From Faecalibacter macacae (GTDB taxonomy: Bacteria > Bacteroidota > Bacteroidia > Flavobacteriales > Weeksellaceae), in contig NZ_RDOJ01000024.1 in the NCBI RefSeq assembly GCF_003687725.1, positions 1 through 37,290 on the forward strand: 37,290 bases of DNA, in the 5' to 3' direction. Positions 25,817 to 33,840 of the stretch are shown one piece after another. The notes under the pieces were generated by a model. The model was not told the DNA's origin. It saw nothing but the letters and a program-made list of their open reading frames with translations, and searched no databases. The stretch's first letter is position 1; every line of letters starts with the position of its first letter. Made by a program: the position numbers and the translations under genes.

Positions 25817-26545
25817 TTAATCTTTAAAATTCAATCTTTCTTGTCTTTTGCTTCGAATAGTTTCCATTCGATCATCAATCAATTTTTGATATTCTTCTTT
25901 TGTCAGTCTATTTTTAGCTTTTAATGGTTGTATTTCTTTCAATTTTGTCTCTTCAATCTTATCCAAAATCAAATCATTAACTCCGTTAAAATTGACTTTT
26001 ACAATTAACCCTTTTAACCCCATCAATCCAAAAGGTGCAATATCTTGCGGATATGATTCATCGATCCATATTGTAGTTGTAAATATTTTATCTTTAGTCA
26101 ATCCTTTCTCTTTGCGCTTTGTAATATATTTTTTGGTTTGATAACCATTAATTACTTCTGTATCATTTGTATCAATCCAATGCAAATCATTAAAATTTGA
26201 TGTTACGATATATTCTTTACCTAATAATTCTACTTTATTCTCTATCAATTTGTTGTTATAATCATAAAAATACTCACCAAGAGATTTTACCGAAATTTGT
26301 AATAAGTCTATTTGATTGGTTTGCGAATTATTAATTTTTAATTCGGGTTTAAAACTTGCCTTATCATCCTGAATTAAATATGAATATTGAATTGGATCTG
26401 ATGTCGATTTGAATAAATCTGCAGCAGGTCCTGATTGAATTTCTGACTCTGCTTTTACCATTGGAGTTAATTGATAAATAAACGTATTTTGAGCGATTAA
26501 TACGTTTGAAATTAACATTAAAAAAGCAAAAATAATTTGTTTCAT
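25817..26545 (-). CDS. GLPGLI family secreted protein
   Basis: A 242-aa exported protein with signal peptide MKQIIFAFLMLISNVLIAQN (cleaved near residue 18). The family, named for its motif and found almost only in Bacteroidota, shows here as APFGLMGLKGLIVKVNF with GLKGLI in place of GLPGLI; the upstream TTTIWIDESYPQDIAPFG also fits. Some family members sit beside TonB-dependent receptors; this one is beside menB and the M16 proteases. Function is unknown. Confidence 0.82.
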   Translation of the reverse strand: MKQIIFAFLMLISNVLIAQNTFIYQLTPMVKAESEIQSGPAADLFKSTSDPIQYSYLIQDDKASFKPELKINNSQTNQIDLLQISVKSLGEYFYDYNNKLIENKVELLGKEYIVTSNFNDLHWIDTNDTEVINGYQTKKYITKRKEKGLTKDKIFTTTIWIDESYPQDIAPFGLMGLKGLIVKVNFNGVNDLILDKIEETKLKEIQPLKAKNRLTKEEYQKLIDDRMETIRSKRQERLNFKD

Positions 26546-26596
26546 TTGTTTGATTCATACAACATTTAAACGAAAAACTTTATAAAATCGTATAAA

Positions 26597-26628
26597 AAAG
26601 GCCTCACAGAAGATTCTGCAAGACCTTT
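26597..26628 (-). terminator. Terminator of the M16 protease operon
   Basis: A 15-bp stem with three G-U pairs and a two-base loop on the minus strand (AAAGGTCTTGCAGAA with TTCTGTGAGGCCTTT), followed by a T run. It lies 30 bp past the stop of the second protease gene. Confidence 0.8.
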
Positions 26629-26657
26629 AAAAATATTTAAAAAGAATGTAATTCTAA

Positions 26658-28700
26658 TTATTTGAAGTTAGCATCAGTAACGTTTTTGTTAACTTCTACT
26701 TTATCCACAGTTACATTAACTTTTTGTGGACCAACTTCGTTAGATAAAACTGTAGGAAATTTAATTCCTTCAAACTCTTTGTACGCATCAAAAGTTGTTA
26801 TCATGTTCATTTGTCCCATTGGCGTGTCTTGTGTAATTTCAGACTTTGCTAATAATCCAGTTGCAACATCATAAAAATCTGTACGTCGTAAATCTTTCAC
26901 GTAAACTTTTGTGTATTTTTTTCCGTTTTCTGAAACTTCTCCTTGAACTTCAGCAGATTTATATCCTTCAGATAAAGGTAAAAATAACGTGTTTGTAATT
27001 TTTAATTGAGGCAAACCATCTGTAACTTCAGAAACTTGTGTACCTTGCTTTGCGAAAGCTTTTTCACCATCAAAGGCTTGAACAATTTCCATTCCCATAA
27101 TTTTCATGACAACAGAAGTTTTGTTCGGAGATTTTGCGTAATTGATGTAATCACCTTTCATACCTTGGATTTCTACAGCACCCGTTTGCTTTAAAGTTGA
27201 AATTTTAGCAACTTTATCTTTACCTCCAATTGCAGCAATATAAGCATCAGCAACTTGTTGAACTGTTTTATCAGATTTTACAGCAGATGGAGCTGGCTTA
27301 GCTGTTTTATTTCCGTATTTATCGTAGTAATTAACTGGGTAACCTAATTTTTCTAATCCATCAGCAATTTGTTCAGCTTTACCTGTTACAATAATTTTTG
27401 TTTGATCTGGACGGAAATATTTTTTAGAAACTCTTAATACATCATCAACCGTTACCGCATTAATATTCTTGATATAATCTGAATAAAACGCAGGAGATAA
27501 TTGATTAGTTTTGATAGTTAATGCCTGATTTGCTACAGTTTCTGGACGCTCTAATGTTAAAATAAAGTTTCCTAAAAATTTAGCTTTAACTTCTTCTAAT
27601 TGTTTTGCATCAATTTTATCTGTCGTCATTGAACGAACTTCTTTTAAAGTTTCTTTCACTGCTCCATCGGTAACATCGTTACGTACTGTTGCATTTGTTG
27701 TAAAACGACCAACAAAACGAGAATCAGAAACTCCACCACGTGCTCCATATGTCCAACCATTCGCCTCACGTAAATTCATGTTTAATTTCGAATTGAAATC
27801 TCCTCCTAAAATTGAAGAAGCAACCTGAACAGCGTAGTAATCTGGATCATTTTTAGTTAACTGAACTGGGTAACCTAAACCAACAACAGATTGTACTGCA
27901 TTTGGCATATCAATAATATCAATTTCTGTCTTAGTTACATTAGCAACAGTAGGTAAAGCAGGAATGTTTAAATCTCCTTTTTTCCAATTATTGAATAATT
28001 TTTCAGATAATTTCTTTACTTCTTTTGTTGTAATATCACCAACAACAATTAAATACGCATTGTTAGGTTTGTAATATGTATTGTAGTAATCTTGAACATC
28101 TGCTAACGTAATCGCTTCAATTTGTTCTTGTGTATCGTATTCTGCAAATGGGTGATTTTTTCCGTAAATTAAAATATCACGTACACGAGCAGCAGCAGTT
28201 TCTACAGATTTTTCGTTAGATTTTAATCCTTCAATATATCTTGCTTTTACAGCTTCAAATTCAGCTTCAGTAAAGTTTGGATTTAATGCACCATCAGCCA
28301 TAAAACCGAAAACTTCATTAAAATATTTTTTTAACGAACTTGCAGAAGCACCACTTTCCCATAAATTTACATAAGCTCCTAAGAACTCGATACGCTCATT
28401 AAAATCATCTTTTGATATAGATTTAGTTCCAGTACCAAGCATTTCACTTAATAAAGATTCAGTTCCTTTCTTAGTTCCTAGTCCGAATGGAGGATTATCA
28501 ATAGTTAAAGTTGCAGAAACACGAGGTAATTTGTGGTTTTCTACTACAATAACTTTTAATCCATTTTTTAATGTAAATTCATTTGGTTTTCCAAGGTTAA
28601 TAGTAGGTGCTGGACCTGGTTTTGGCATTGGAATAGTTTGTTGAGCTTGTAACGAAATTGCAAAAAATGCAAAAGCAAGAGTTAATATCTTCGTTTTCAT
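26658..28700 (-). CDS. M16-family protease partner subunit, HxxEH missing, with C-terminal LolA-like domain
   Basis: A 680-aa exported protein (signal peptide 1-19). Residues about 30-450 are two M16 (pitrilysin/insulinase) domains. Where active members have HxxEH this one reads LGTKKGTESLLSEMLGTGT, so it cannot bind zinc. It keeps REANGWTYGARGG in the second domain, where M16 heterodimers hold the Arg/Tyr substrate-binding residues. After a linker (about 455-475) comes an extra domain, from VADAYIAAIGGKDKVAKIST on, which resembles the lipoprotein-sorting LolA-like fold found in Bacteroidota. The gene follows the active protease by 25 bp, as expected for an alpha/beta pair. Confidence 0.88.
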   Translation of the reverse strand: MKTKILTLAFAFFAISLQAQQTIPMPKPGPAPTINLGKPNEFTLKNGLKVIVVENHKLPRVSATLTIDNPPFGLGTKKGTESLLSEMLGTGTKSISKDDFNERIEFLGAYVNLWESGASASSLKKYFNEVFGFMADGALNPNFTEAEFEAVKARYIEGLKSNEKSVETAAARVRDILIYGKNHPFAEYDTQEQIEAITLADVQDYYNTYYKPNNAYLIVVGDITTKEVKKLSEKLFNNWKKGDLNIPALPTVANVTKTEIDIIDMPNAVQSVVGLGYPVQLTKNDPDYYAVQVASSILGGDFNSKLNMNLREANGWTYGARGGVSDSRFVGRFTTNATVRNDVTDGAVKETLKEVRSMTTDKIDAKQLEEVKAKFLGNFILTLERPETVANQALTIKTNQLSPAFYSDYIKNINAVTVDDVLRVSKKYFRPDQTKIIVTGKAEQIADGLEKLGYPVNYYDKYGNKTAKPAPSAVKSDKTVQQVADAYIAAIGGKDKVAKISTLKQTGAVEIQGMKGDYINYAKSPNKTSVVMKIMGMEIVQAFDGEKAFAKQGTQVSEVTDGLPQLKITNTLFLPLSEGYKSAEVQGEVSENGKKYTKVYVKDLRRTDFYDVATGLLAKSEITQDTPMGQMNMITTFDAYKEFEGIKFPTVLSNEVGPQKVNVTVDKVEVNKNVTDANFK

Positions 28701-28725
28701 AATTCTAAATTCAGTTGTTTAATAC

Positions 28726-30048
28726 TTATTTCGCTTCTTTTGCAGATTCTGGTAAGTAGTTAATAATAATTCTTTGGTGTTTGTTTAAATACTTATTTGC
28801 AACATTTTTAATGTCTTCACGTGTAATTGAACGATAAATGTCCAACTCTTCGTTTACTAAATTTGTATTTCCACCTAACATATATGCATCTGCTAATGCA
28901 TGTGCAATATTCTGAACTCCTGATTTAGAAGCTACAAATCGATTCTCGATACCGTTTAAGATTTTTTGATAGTCTTTTTCAGTTATTAACTCGTTTTGTA
29001 CTTTCTCAATATCTTTTTGTAAGTCTTTTTCTAATTTTTCAAAAGGCACATCACCTTGTGGTAAAATACCAATTGTATAGATTCCGTAATCTTCCATTCC
29101 GCGATTAAATGCGAAAATCTGTAAAGCTTCCTTACGCTCATCTACATATTTTTTGTATAATACTGAACTTTTACCTCCAGATAAATAATCTGATAACATA
29201 CTTAATGCGTATGCATCTTTTGTTGTATTTCCAGGTGTACGGTAATTGATTGCAAATAATGGAATTTGGATATTAGAATCATATTCCGTTGCACGTACTT
29301 CAGTTTTCTGCTCTTCTTCTTTTGGGAATGATTTTACAACATCATTTCCGCGAGGAATTTTTGTGAAATATTTATCAATTAATTTTTTAGCTTCATCTTT
29401 TTTAAAATCTCCAGCAACAACTAAAACTGCGTTATTTGGAACATAAAACTTTTTGCTAAAGTGTTGAAAATCTTCTAAAGTTGCGCTACTTAAATCTTCA
29501 AACGATCCAATAACCGACCATTTATAAGGGTGTTTTTTGAATACGTGAGGATTAACTGCTTCTCCGTAAGAGAATTTTCCATATGGTTGATTATCTAAAC
29601 GTGAACGTTTTTCTTCTTTTACAACCTCTTTTTGTGTATCAACACCAATTTGATTAATAATTGGTTGGTATAAACGATCTGATTCCATCCATAAACCTAA
29701 TTCTAAGTTATTTGACGGGAAAGTTTCGTAGTAATATGTTCTATCTGTTGTAGTGTTTGCATTGTTAGAACCTCCGTGAGAAGATACAATTTTAAACCAT
29801 TCACCTCTTTGGATGTTTGTTGTTCCCTCAAATAATAAGTGTTCGAAAAAGTGAGCAAAACCAGTTTTACCAACCTGTTCGTCTTTAGAACCAACGTGAT
29901 ACATTACACCAGTTGTAATAACTGGAGCAGAATTATCTTGATGTAAAATAACATGCATCCCGTTAGGTAACTTATATTCCTCAAATTCGATCTTTTGTCC
30001 GAATACCAAACCTCCGGCAAATAGTAAAGACAATAGTAGTTTTTTCAT
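28726..30048 (-). CDS. M16 family zinc metalloprotease, active subunit
   Basis: A 440-aa exported protease (signal peptide about 1-17). The inverted zinc motif HFFEH is at residues 66-70, and the third ligand is in the acidic block KEVVKEEKR (Glu145 or Glu146), about 76 residues downstream as in the family. The second domain starts near residue 200 and contains PLFAINYRTPG. It probably works in the periplasm, degrading or maturing peptides together with the following partner subunit. The start is a clear ATG before MKKLLLSLLFAGGLVFGQ. Confidence 0.92.
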   Translation of the reverse strand: MKKLLLSLLFAGGLVFGQKIEFEEYKLPNGMHVILHQDNSAPVITTGVMYHVGSKDEQVGKTGFAHFFEHLLFEGTTNIQRGEWFKIVSSHGGSNNANTTTDRTYYYETFPSNNLELGLWMESDRLYQPIINQIGVDTQKEVVKEEKRSRLDNQPYGKFSYGEAVNPHVFKKHPYKWSVIGSFEDLSSATLEDFQHFSKKFYVPNNAVLVVAGDFKKDEAKKLIDKYFTKIPRGNDVVKSFPKEEEQKTEVRATEYDSNIQIPLFAINYRTPGNTTKDAYALSMLSDYLSGGKSSVLYKKYVDERKEALQIFAFNRGMEDYGIYTIGILPQGDVPFEKLEKDLQKDIEKVQNELITEKDYQKILNGIENRFVASKSGVQNIAHALADAYMLGGNTNLVNEELDIYRSITREDIKNVANKYLNKHQRIIINYLPESAKEAK

Positions 30049-30243
30049 TTGGTAATTAATTTCTAATTATTTAGTGTACAATATTATTAGTAGTTATAAA
30101 GTAATATTTGTTACATACAAATGTATTCAATTTAGTTAATTATGCATAAAATTACAAAGTCTACTAGCTTAATAGAACTTATTTTCAATAAAATAACGTA
30201 AAATTTATTAATATTCTTATACTATTTTTTCTATTATTGATTT

Positions 30244-30251
30244 TAGATTTG
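30244..30251 (+). promoter_or_regulatory. Probable -7 box of the TSUP permease gene
   Basis: TAGATTTG matches TAnnTTTG and lies 15 bp upstream of the ATG at 30267. It lies inside the longest possible reading frame, which supports the later start. Confidence 0.4.
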
Positions 30252-30266
30252 TACAAATTGATTTTC

Positions 30267-31070
30267 ATGCAGTGGATTGAAATTTTCGGATACATCGGAG
30301 CATTATTTATTGGATTAATCATGGGCGTTTTAGGCGGCGGTGGTTCTATATTAGCTGTACCTATTTTGGCTTATATTTTTCATTTTGATGAAAAAATAGC
30401 AACAGCCTATTCTCTATTTATCGTAGGATCAACAGGTTTGGTAGGTGGTTTTAAACAAGCTACAAACAAAATGGTTGATTGGAAAGCAGTATTAAATTTT
30501 GGATTACCAGCTGTTATTGGTATTACAATTACTCGTGCATTTGTAGTTCCTGCATTACCTGATGTATTATTCGAAATCAATAATTTTGAATTTACACGTC
30601 GTATGGGAATGTTTGGTCTTTTCGCTGCACTAATGATTTTAGCTGCAACATCTATGTTATCTAACAAAAAAGAACGAAGAATCAGAAATAAATCAACCCA
30701 ATTTCATCCTTTAATGTTATCCGAAGGATTTTTTATAGGAGCTTTAACAGGATTAGTTGGTGCTGGTGGTGGTTTTTTAATTGTACCCGCATTAATGGTT
30801 ATTGCCCAATTAGATATGAAGCGTGCTTCAGCAACTTCATTGGTCATAATCGCCTTAAATTCTTTAACAGGATTTTTCTTAGGAGATGCAACTAAAATTA
30901 CTATTGATTGGTCATTTCTATTGGTATTTTTAAGTATCGCAATGGCTGGAATTATCATTGGAACGTATGTCAATAAATTTTTACCAGTAGTATTACTAAA
31001 GAAAACATTTGCCTACTTTATTATTGTAATGGCTATATTTATTTTTATTGAAGAATTTATAATTGGATAA
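30267..31070 (+). CDS. TSUP (TauE/SafE) family sulfite/sulfur-compound permease
   Basis: A 267-aa inner-membrane protein with about eight helices in two homologous halves. Each half holds a glycine-rich motif: LIMGVLGGGGSILAVPIL near the start and LTGLVGAGGGFLIVPALM in the middle. TSUP proteins export or import sulfite, thiosulfate, sulfonates or related sulfur compounds. The frame begins at 30237, but the promoter box at 30244-30251 and the first helix favour the ATG at 30267 (MQWIEIFGYIGAL). The next gene follows after 3 bp, and then a persulfide dioxygenase, so a sulfur role is likely. Confidence 0.88.
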   Translation: MQWIEIFGYIGALFIGLIMGVLGGGGSILAVPILAYIFHFDEKIATAYSLFIVGSTGLVGGFKQATNKMVDWKAVLNFGLPAVIGITITRAFVVPALPDVLFEINNFEFTRRMGMFGLFAALMILAATSMLSNKKERRIRNKSTQFHPLMLSEGFFIGALTGLVGAGGGFLIVPALMVIAQLDMKRASATSLVIIALNSLTGFFLGDATKITIDWSFLLVFLSIAMAGIIIGTYVNKFLPVVLLKKTFAYFIIVMAIFIFIEEFIIG

Positions 31071-31073
31071 TTT

Positions 31074-31658
31074 ATGTGTTTTAACGCTTCATTTTGGAAT
31101 GAAAGATATTCTACTAATCAAACAGGTTGGGATTTAAAAGGCCCATCAACTCCTTTAAAAGAATACATAGATCAAATCACGAATAAAAATATCAAAATCT
31201 TAATTCCTGGTTGTGGAAATGCTTATGAAGCAGATTATCTTTTAGAAAAAGGTTTTACCAATATTACGTTGATTGATATTTCTGATGTTTTGGTACAAGA
31301 TTTACAAGAAAAATTTAAAAATAATTCTGAAATCAAAATTCTTAATCAAGATTTTTTTGAATTGAATGATTCCTTTGATTTAGTAATAGAACAAACTTTT
31401 TTCTGTGCATTAAATCCAGATTTAAGAACTGATTATGCGAATAAAATGTATGAAATAATCAATCCGAATGGAAAATTAATCGGTCTATTATTCAACACTA
31501 ATTTTGGTAATCCAACTCCTCCATTTGGAGGCTCAAAAGAGGAATATTTAGATTTATTCTCTAAACAATTCAACATCCATGTCATGGAAGATTGTTATAA
31601 TTCAATCAAACCAAGATCAGGATCCGAACTATTTATTAATTTAACACCAAAGAAGTAA
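31074..31658 (+). CDS. TPMT-type thiol/thiopurine S-methyltransferase
   Basis: A 194-aa class I SAM-dependent methyltransferase of the thiopurine methyltransferase/thiol methyltransferase group. The start FWNERYSTNQTGWDLKGPST with a following PLKEYI is the substrate-side signature; ILIPGCGNAYEADYL is the SAM-binding motif I; the later IEQTFFCALNP suits the family. Such enzymes methylate thiols, sulfide or halides. The start codon is 3 bp after the TSUP stop, so the two are translationally linked, and the downstream persulfide dioxygenase suggests work on sulfide or low-molecular-weight thiols. Confidence 0.85.
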   Translation: MCFNASFWNERYSTNQTGWDLKGPSTPLKEYIDQITNKNIKILIPGCGNAYEADYLLEKGFTNITLIDISDVLVQDLQEKFKNNSEIKILNQDFFELNDSFDLVIEQTFFCALNPDLRTDYANKMYEIINPNGKLIGLLFNTNFGNPTPPFGGSKEEYLDLFSKQFNIHVMEDCYNSIKPRSGSELFINLTPKK

Positions 31659-31775
31659 CCTATTTATTTTCAATTAAAATAGAGTTTACTAATCATACAA
31701 TAGATGGTTTTGTAACATAGTTTACATATCACTAACTAATTAATTCGTAATTTTACACTAACAAAATAATCAAAG

Positions 31776-33215
31776 ATGAAAGTCGAACAAATATATACTG
31801 GATGTTTAGCTCAAGGAGCATACTATATTGAAAGTAACGGAGAAGTTGCTATTATTGACCCTTTGAGAGAAACCCAATCTTACGTAGATCAAGCAGAAAA
31901 GGATGGAGCAAAAATTAAATACATTTTTGAAACTCACTTCCATGCTGATTTCGTTTCTGGACACTTAGATTTAGCTCAAAAAACTGGTGCTACTATCGTT
32001 TATGGTCCTACTGCTGCTCCAGCTTTTGATGCACATATTGCAACAGACGGAGAAGTTTTCCAATTAGGAAATATTACAATTACAGCTTTACATACACCTG
32101 GACATACAATGGAATCTACAACTTACTTATTAAAAGATGAGAACGGTGTAGACAAAATGATTTTTACTGGTGATACTTTATTTATCGGTGATGTTGGTCG
32201 TCCGGATTTAGCTCAAAAATTAGATACTGAATTAACGCAAGAGAAATTAGCGGGATTCTTATTCGATTCTTTACGTGAAAAAATTATGCCTTTAGCAGAC
32301 AATGTTATTGTTTACCCTGCTCACGGAGCTGGTTCGGCTTGTGGTAAAAATATGAGTAAAGAAACTTTTGACACGTTAGGACACCAAAAAGAAGTGAATT
32401 ACGCTTTAAATCCTAACATGACTAAAGAAGAATTTATTACTGAATTAACTTCAGGATTAATGCCTCCTCCATTCTATTTCCCAGAAAATGTAATGTTAAA
32501 CAAAGGTGGTTACGAATCATTAGAAGTTATTAAAGAAAGAGGTTCTCGTGCTTTAACTCCAGACGAATTTGTACAAGTTGCAGAAGAAACTGAAGCTTTA
32601 ATTTTAGACGTTCGTGATCCGCAAACTTTTGCAGCTGGTTTTGTTCCAGGATCTATTAGTATCGGTATCAAAGGACAATTTGCTCCTTGGGTTGGTACTT
32701 TAATTACAGACATTAAACAACCAATTTTAATCGTTGCTGAAGAAGGTGTAGAGCAAGAAGCTATTACTCGTTTGGCACGTGTTGGTTACGATAATACAAT
32801 CGGTTTCTTAAAAGGTGGATTTGAAGCTTGGGTTGAAGCAAGAAAAGAATTTGATGAAATCGTTTCTGTTTCTCCAGAAGAGTTTGTTGAATTAGTTGAC
32901 GAAACTGAATTAAAAGTTTTAGATGTTCGTAAACCAGGTGAATTTGCTGCAGGACATGTAGAAGGTGCTATTACTGCTCCTTTAGATTTCATCAACGAAT
33001 CAATGAAATTGATAGATACTGAAGAAACTTATTTGGTACATTGTGCTGGTGGATACCGTTCTATGATTTTCGCTTCAATTTTACGTGCTCGTGGATTCGA
33101 AAACTTAATTGATGTTGCAGGTGGATTCGGAAAAATTAAAGAAGTTGAAGGTGTGAAATTGGTTGAAGGAACTTCAGCTTGTTCAGCTCAATCAAATTCT
33201 TGTTCTACTAAATAG
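31776..33215 (+). CDS. CstB-like persulfide dioxygenase-sulfurtransferase
   Basis: A 479-aa fusion. Residues 1-250 are a metallo-beta-lactamase-fold persulfide dioxygenase: HFHADFVSGH (His54, His56, Asp58), HTPGH (His110), TGDTLFIGDVGRPD (Asp133) and PAHGAG (His183). Two rhodanese domains follow (about 260-355 and 365-465). The first has AEEGVE where the active-site loop should be and lacks a cysteine; the second has CAGGYRS with Cys423. A short tail holds Cys469 and Cys476. The order is that of CstB, which turns persulfides into sulfite/thiosulfate during sulfide detoxification. It lies 117 bp after the methyltransferase gene and may have its own promoter. Confidence 0.92.
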   Translation: MKVEQIYTGCLAQGAYYIESNGEVAIIDPLRETQSYVDQAEKDGAKIKYIFETHFHADFVSGHLDLAQKTGATIVYGPTAAPAFDAHIATDGEVFQLGNITITALHTPGHTMESTTYLLKDENGVDKMIFTGDTLFIGDVGRPDLAQKLDTELTQEKLAGFLFDSLREKIMPLADNVIVYPAHGAGSACGKNMSKETFDTLGHQKEVNYALNPNMTKEEFITELTSGLMPPPFYFPENVMLNKGGYESLEVIKERGSRALTPDEFVQVAEETEALILDVRDPQTFAAGFVPGSISIGIKGQFAPWVGTLITDIKQPILIVAEEGVEQEAITRLARVGYDNTIGFLKGGFEAWVEARKEFDEIVSVSPEEFVELVDETELKVLDVRKPGEFAAGHVEGAITAPLDFINESMKLIDTEETYLVHCAGGYRSMIFASILRARGFENLIDVAGGFGKIKEVEGVKLVEGTSACSAQSNSCSTK

Positions 33216-33236
33216 AAATAAAAATATTAAATATTT

Positions 33237-33269
33237 AAAAGCATTTTGTTTATCAAGGTGCTTTTTTTT
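33237..33269 (+). terminator. Terminator of the sulfur cluster
   Basis: AAAAGCATTTTG (33237-33248) pairs with CAAGGTGCTTTT (33254-33265), including two G-U pairs, and is followed by a run of T. Confidence 0.78.
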
Positions 33270-33294
33270 ATACTTTTATATCAAATCAATTTTA

Positions 33295-33810
33295 ATGAAA
33301 AAACTCTTACTATCAACTATTTTAATTGTAGCATTTAGTATTTCTACATTTGCACAAACTACCTTAAAAGGAGCTGAAAATTATTCAATTACTTTACCAC
33401 AAAATTGGCAAAGAACACTTGGTGCAAATGCTTTAGCTTCTGCACAATGGGAACATAATACAGAAGAAATTTACGGATATGTAATGTTTGAACATGTAGA
33501 TGAAATCGAATTAGCAGAATTAAAAACGGATATCGAATCTAACGCAGAATATGCTTTAAATGATTTTAATGAATTGGCTCAATATAAGTTATTAAATTCT
33601 AAAAAATTTAAAACAACTTCAGGATTCGAAACTACTCAGAGAGAATTCAGTTATTACGATGAAGAAAATGACATTAAATTTCATATGCTAATTAACATTT
33701 TCAGATCTGAAAGTTTCCTTTATAAAATGATTAATTTCGGAACGGATGAAACGTTTAAAAAAGGAAAAAAAGACATTGATTTTATTATCAATAATATCAA
33801 ATTACCATAA
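33295..33810 (+). CDS. Secreted protein of unknown function
   Basis: A 171-aa exported protein. It begins MKKLLLSTILIVAFSISTFA, a clear signal peptide cleaved before QTTLKG. The mature protein, with NYSITLPQNWQRTLGANALA early and a C-terminal KKGKKDIDFIINNIKLP, resembles the small lipid- or ligand-binding-like secreted proteins common in Bacteroidota, but I name no family. A longer frame starts at 33163, inside the previous gene; it spans a terminator and hides the signal peptide, so I reject it. Confidence 0.8.
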   Translation: MKKLLLSTILIVAFSISTFAQTTLKGAENYSITLPQNWQRTLGANALASAQWEHNTEEIYGYVMFEHVDEIELAELKTDIESNAEYALNDFNELAQYKLLNSKKFKTTSGFETTQREFSYYDEENDIKFHMLINIFRSESFLYKMINFGTDETFKKGKKDIDFIINNIKLP

Positions 33811-33812
33811 AT

Positions 33813-33840
33813 AAAAACCTTCCTATTTCGGAAGGTTTTT
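33813..33840. terminator. Bidirectional terminator overlapping a stop codon
   Basis: AAAAACCTTCC and GGAAGGTTTTT form an 11-bp stem with a 6-nt loop; T runs lie on both strands. The last codons and the TAG of the convergent glycosyltransferase gene are part of the hairpin. Confidence 0.88.

Noticed and set aside
30407-30973. Two minus-strand frames opposite the TSUP permease gene
   Set aside because: Antisense shadows of a strongly conserved membrane protein gene; no start or family support.
33163-33294. N-terminal extension of the secreted protein at 33295
   Set aside because: It begins inside the CstB-like gene, runs through a terminator hairpin and would bury a perfect signal peptide.
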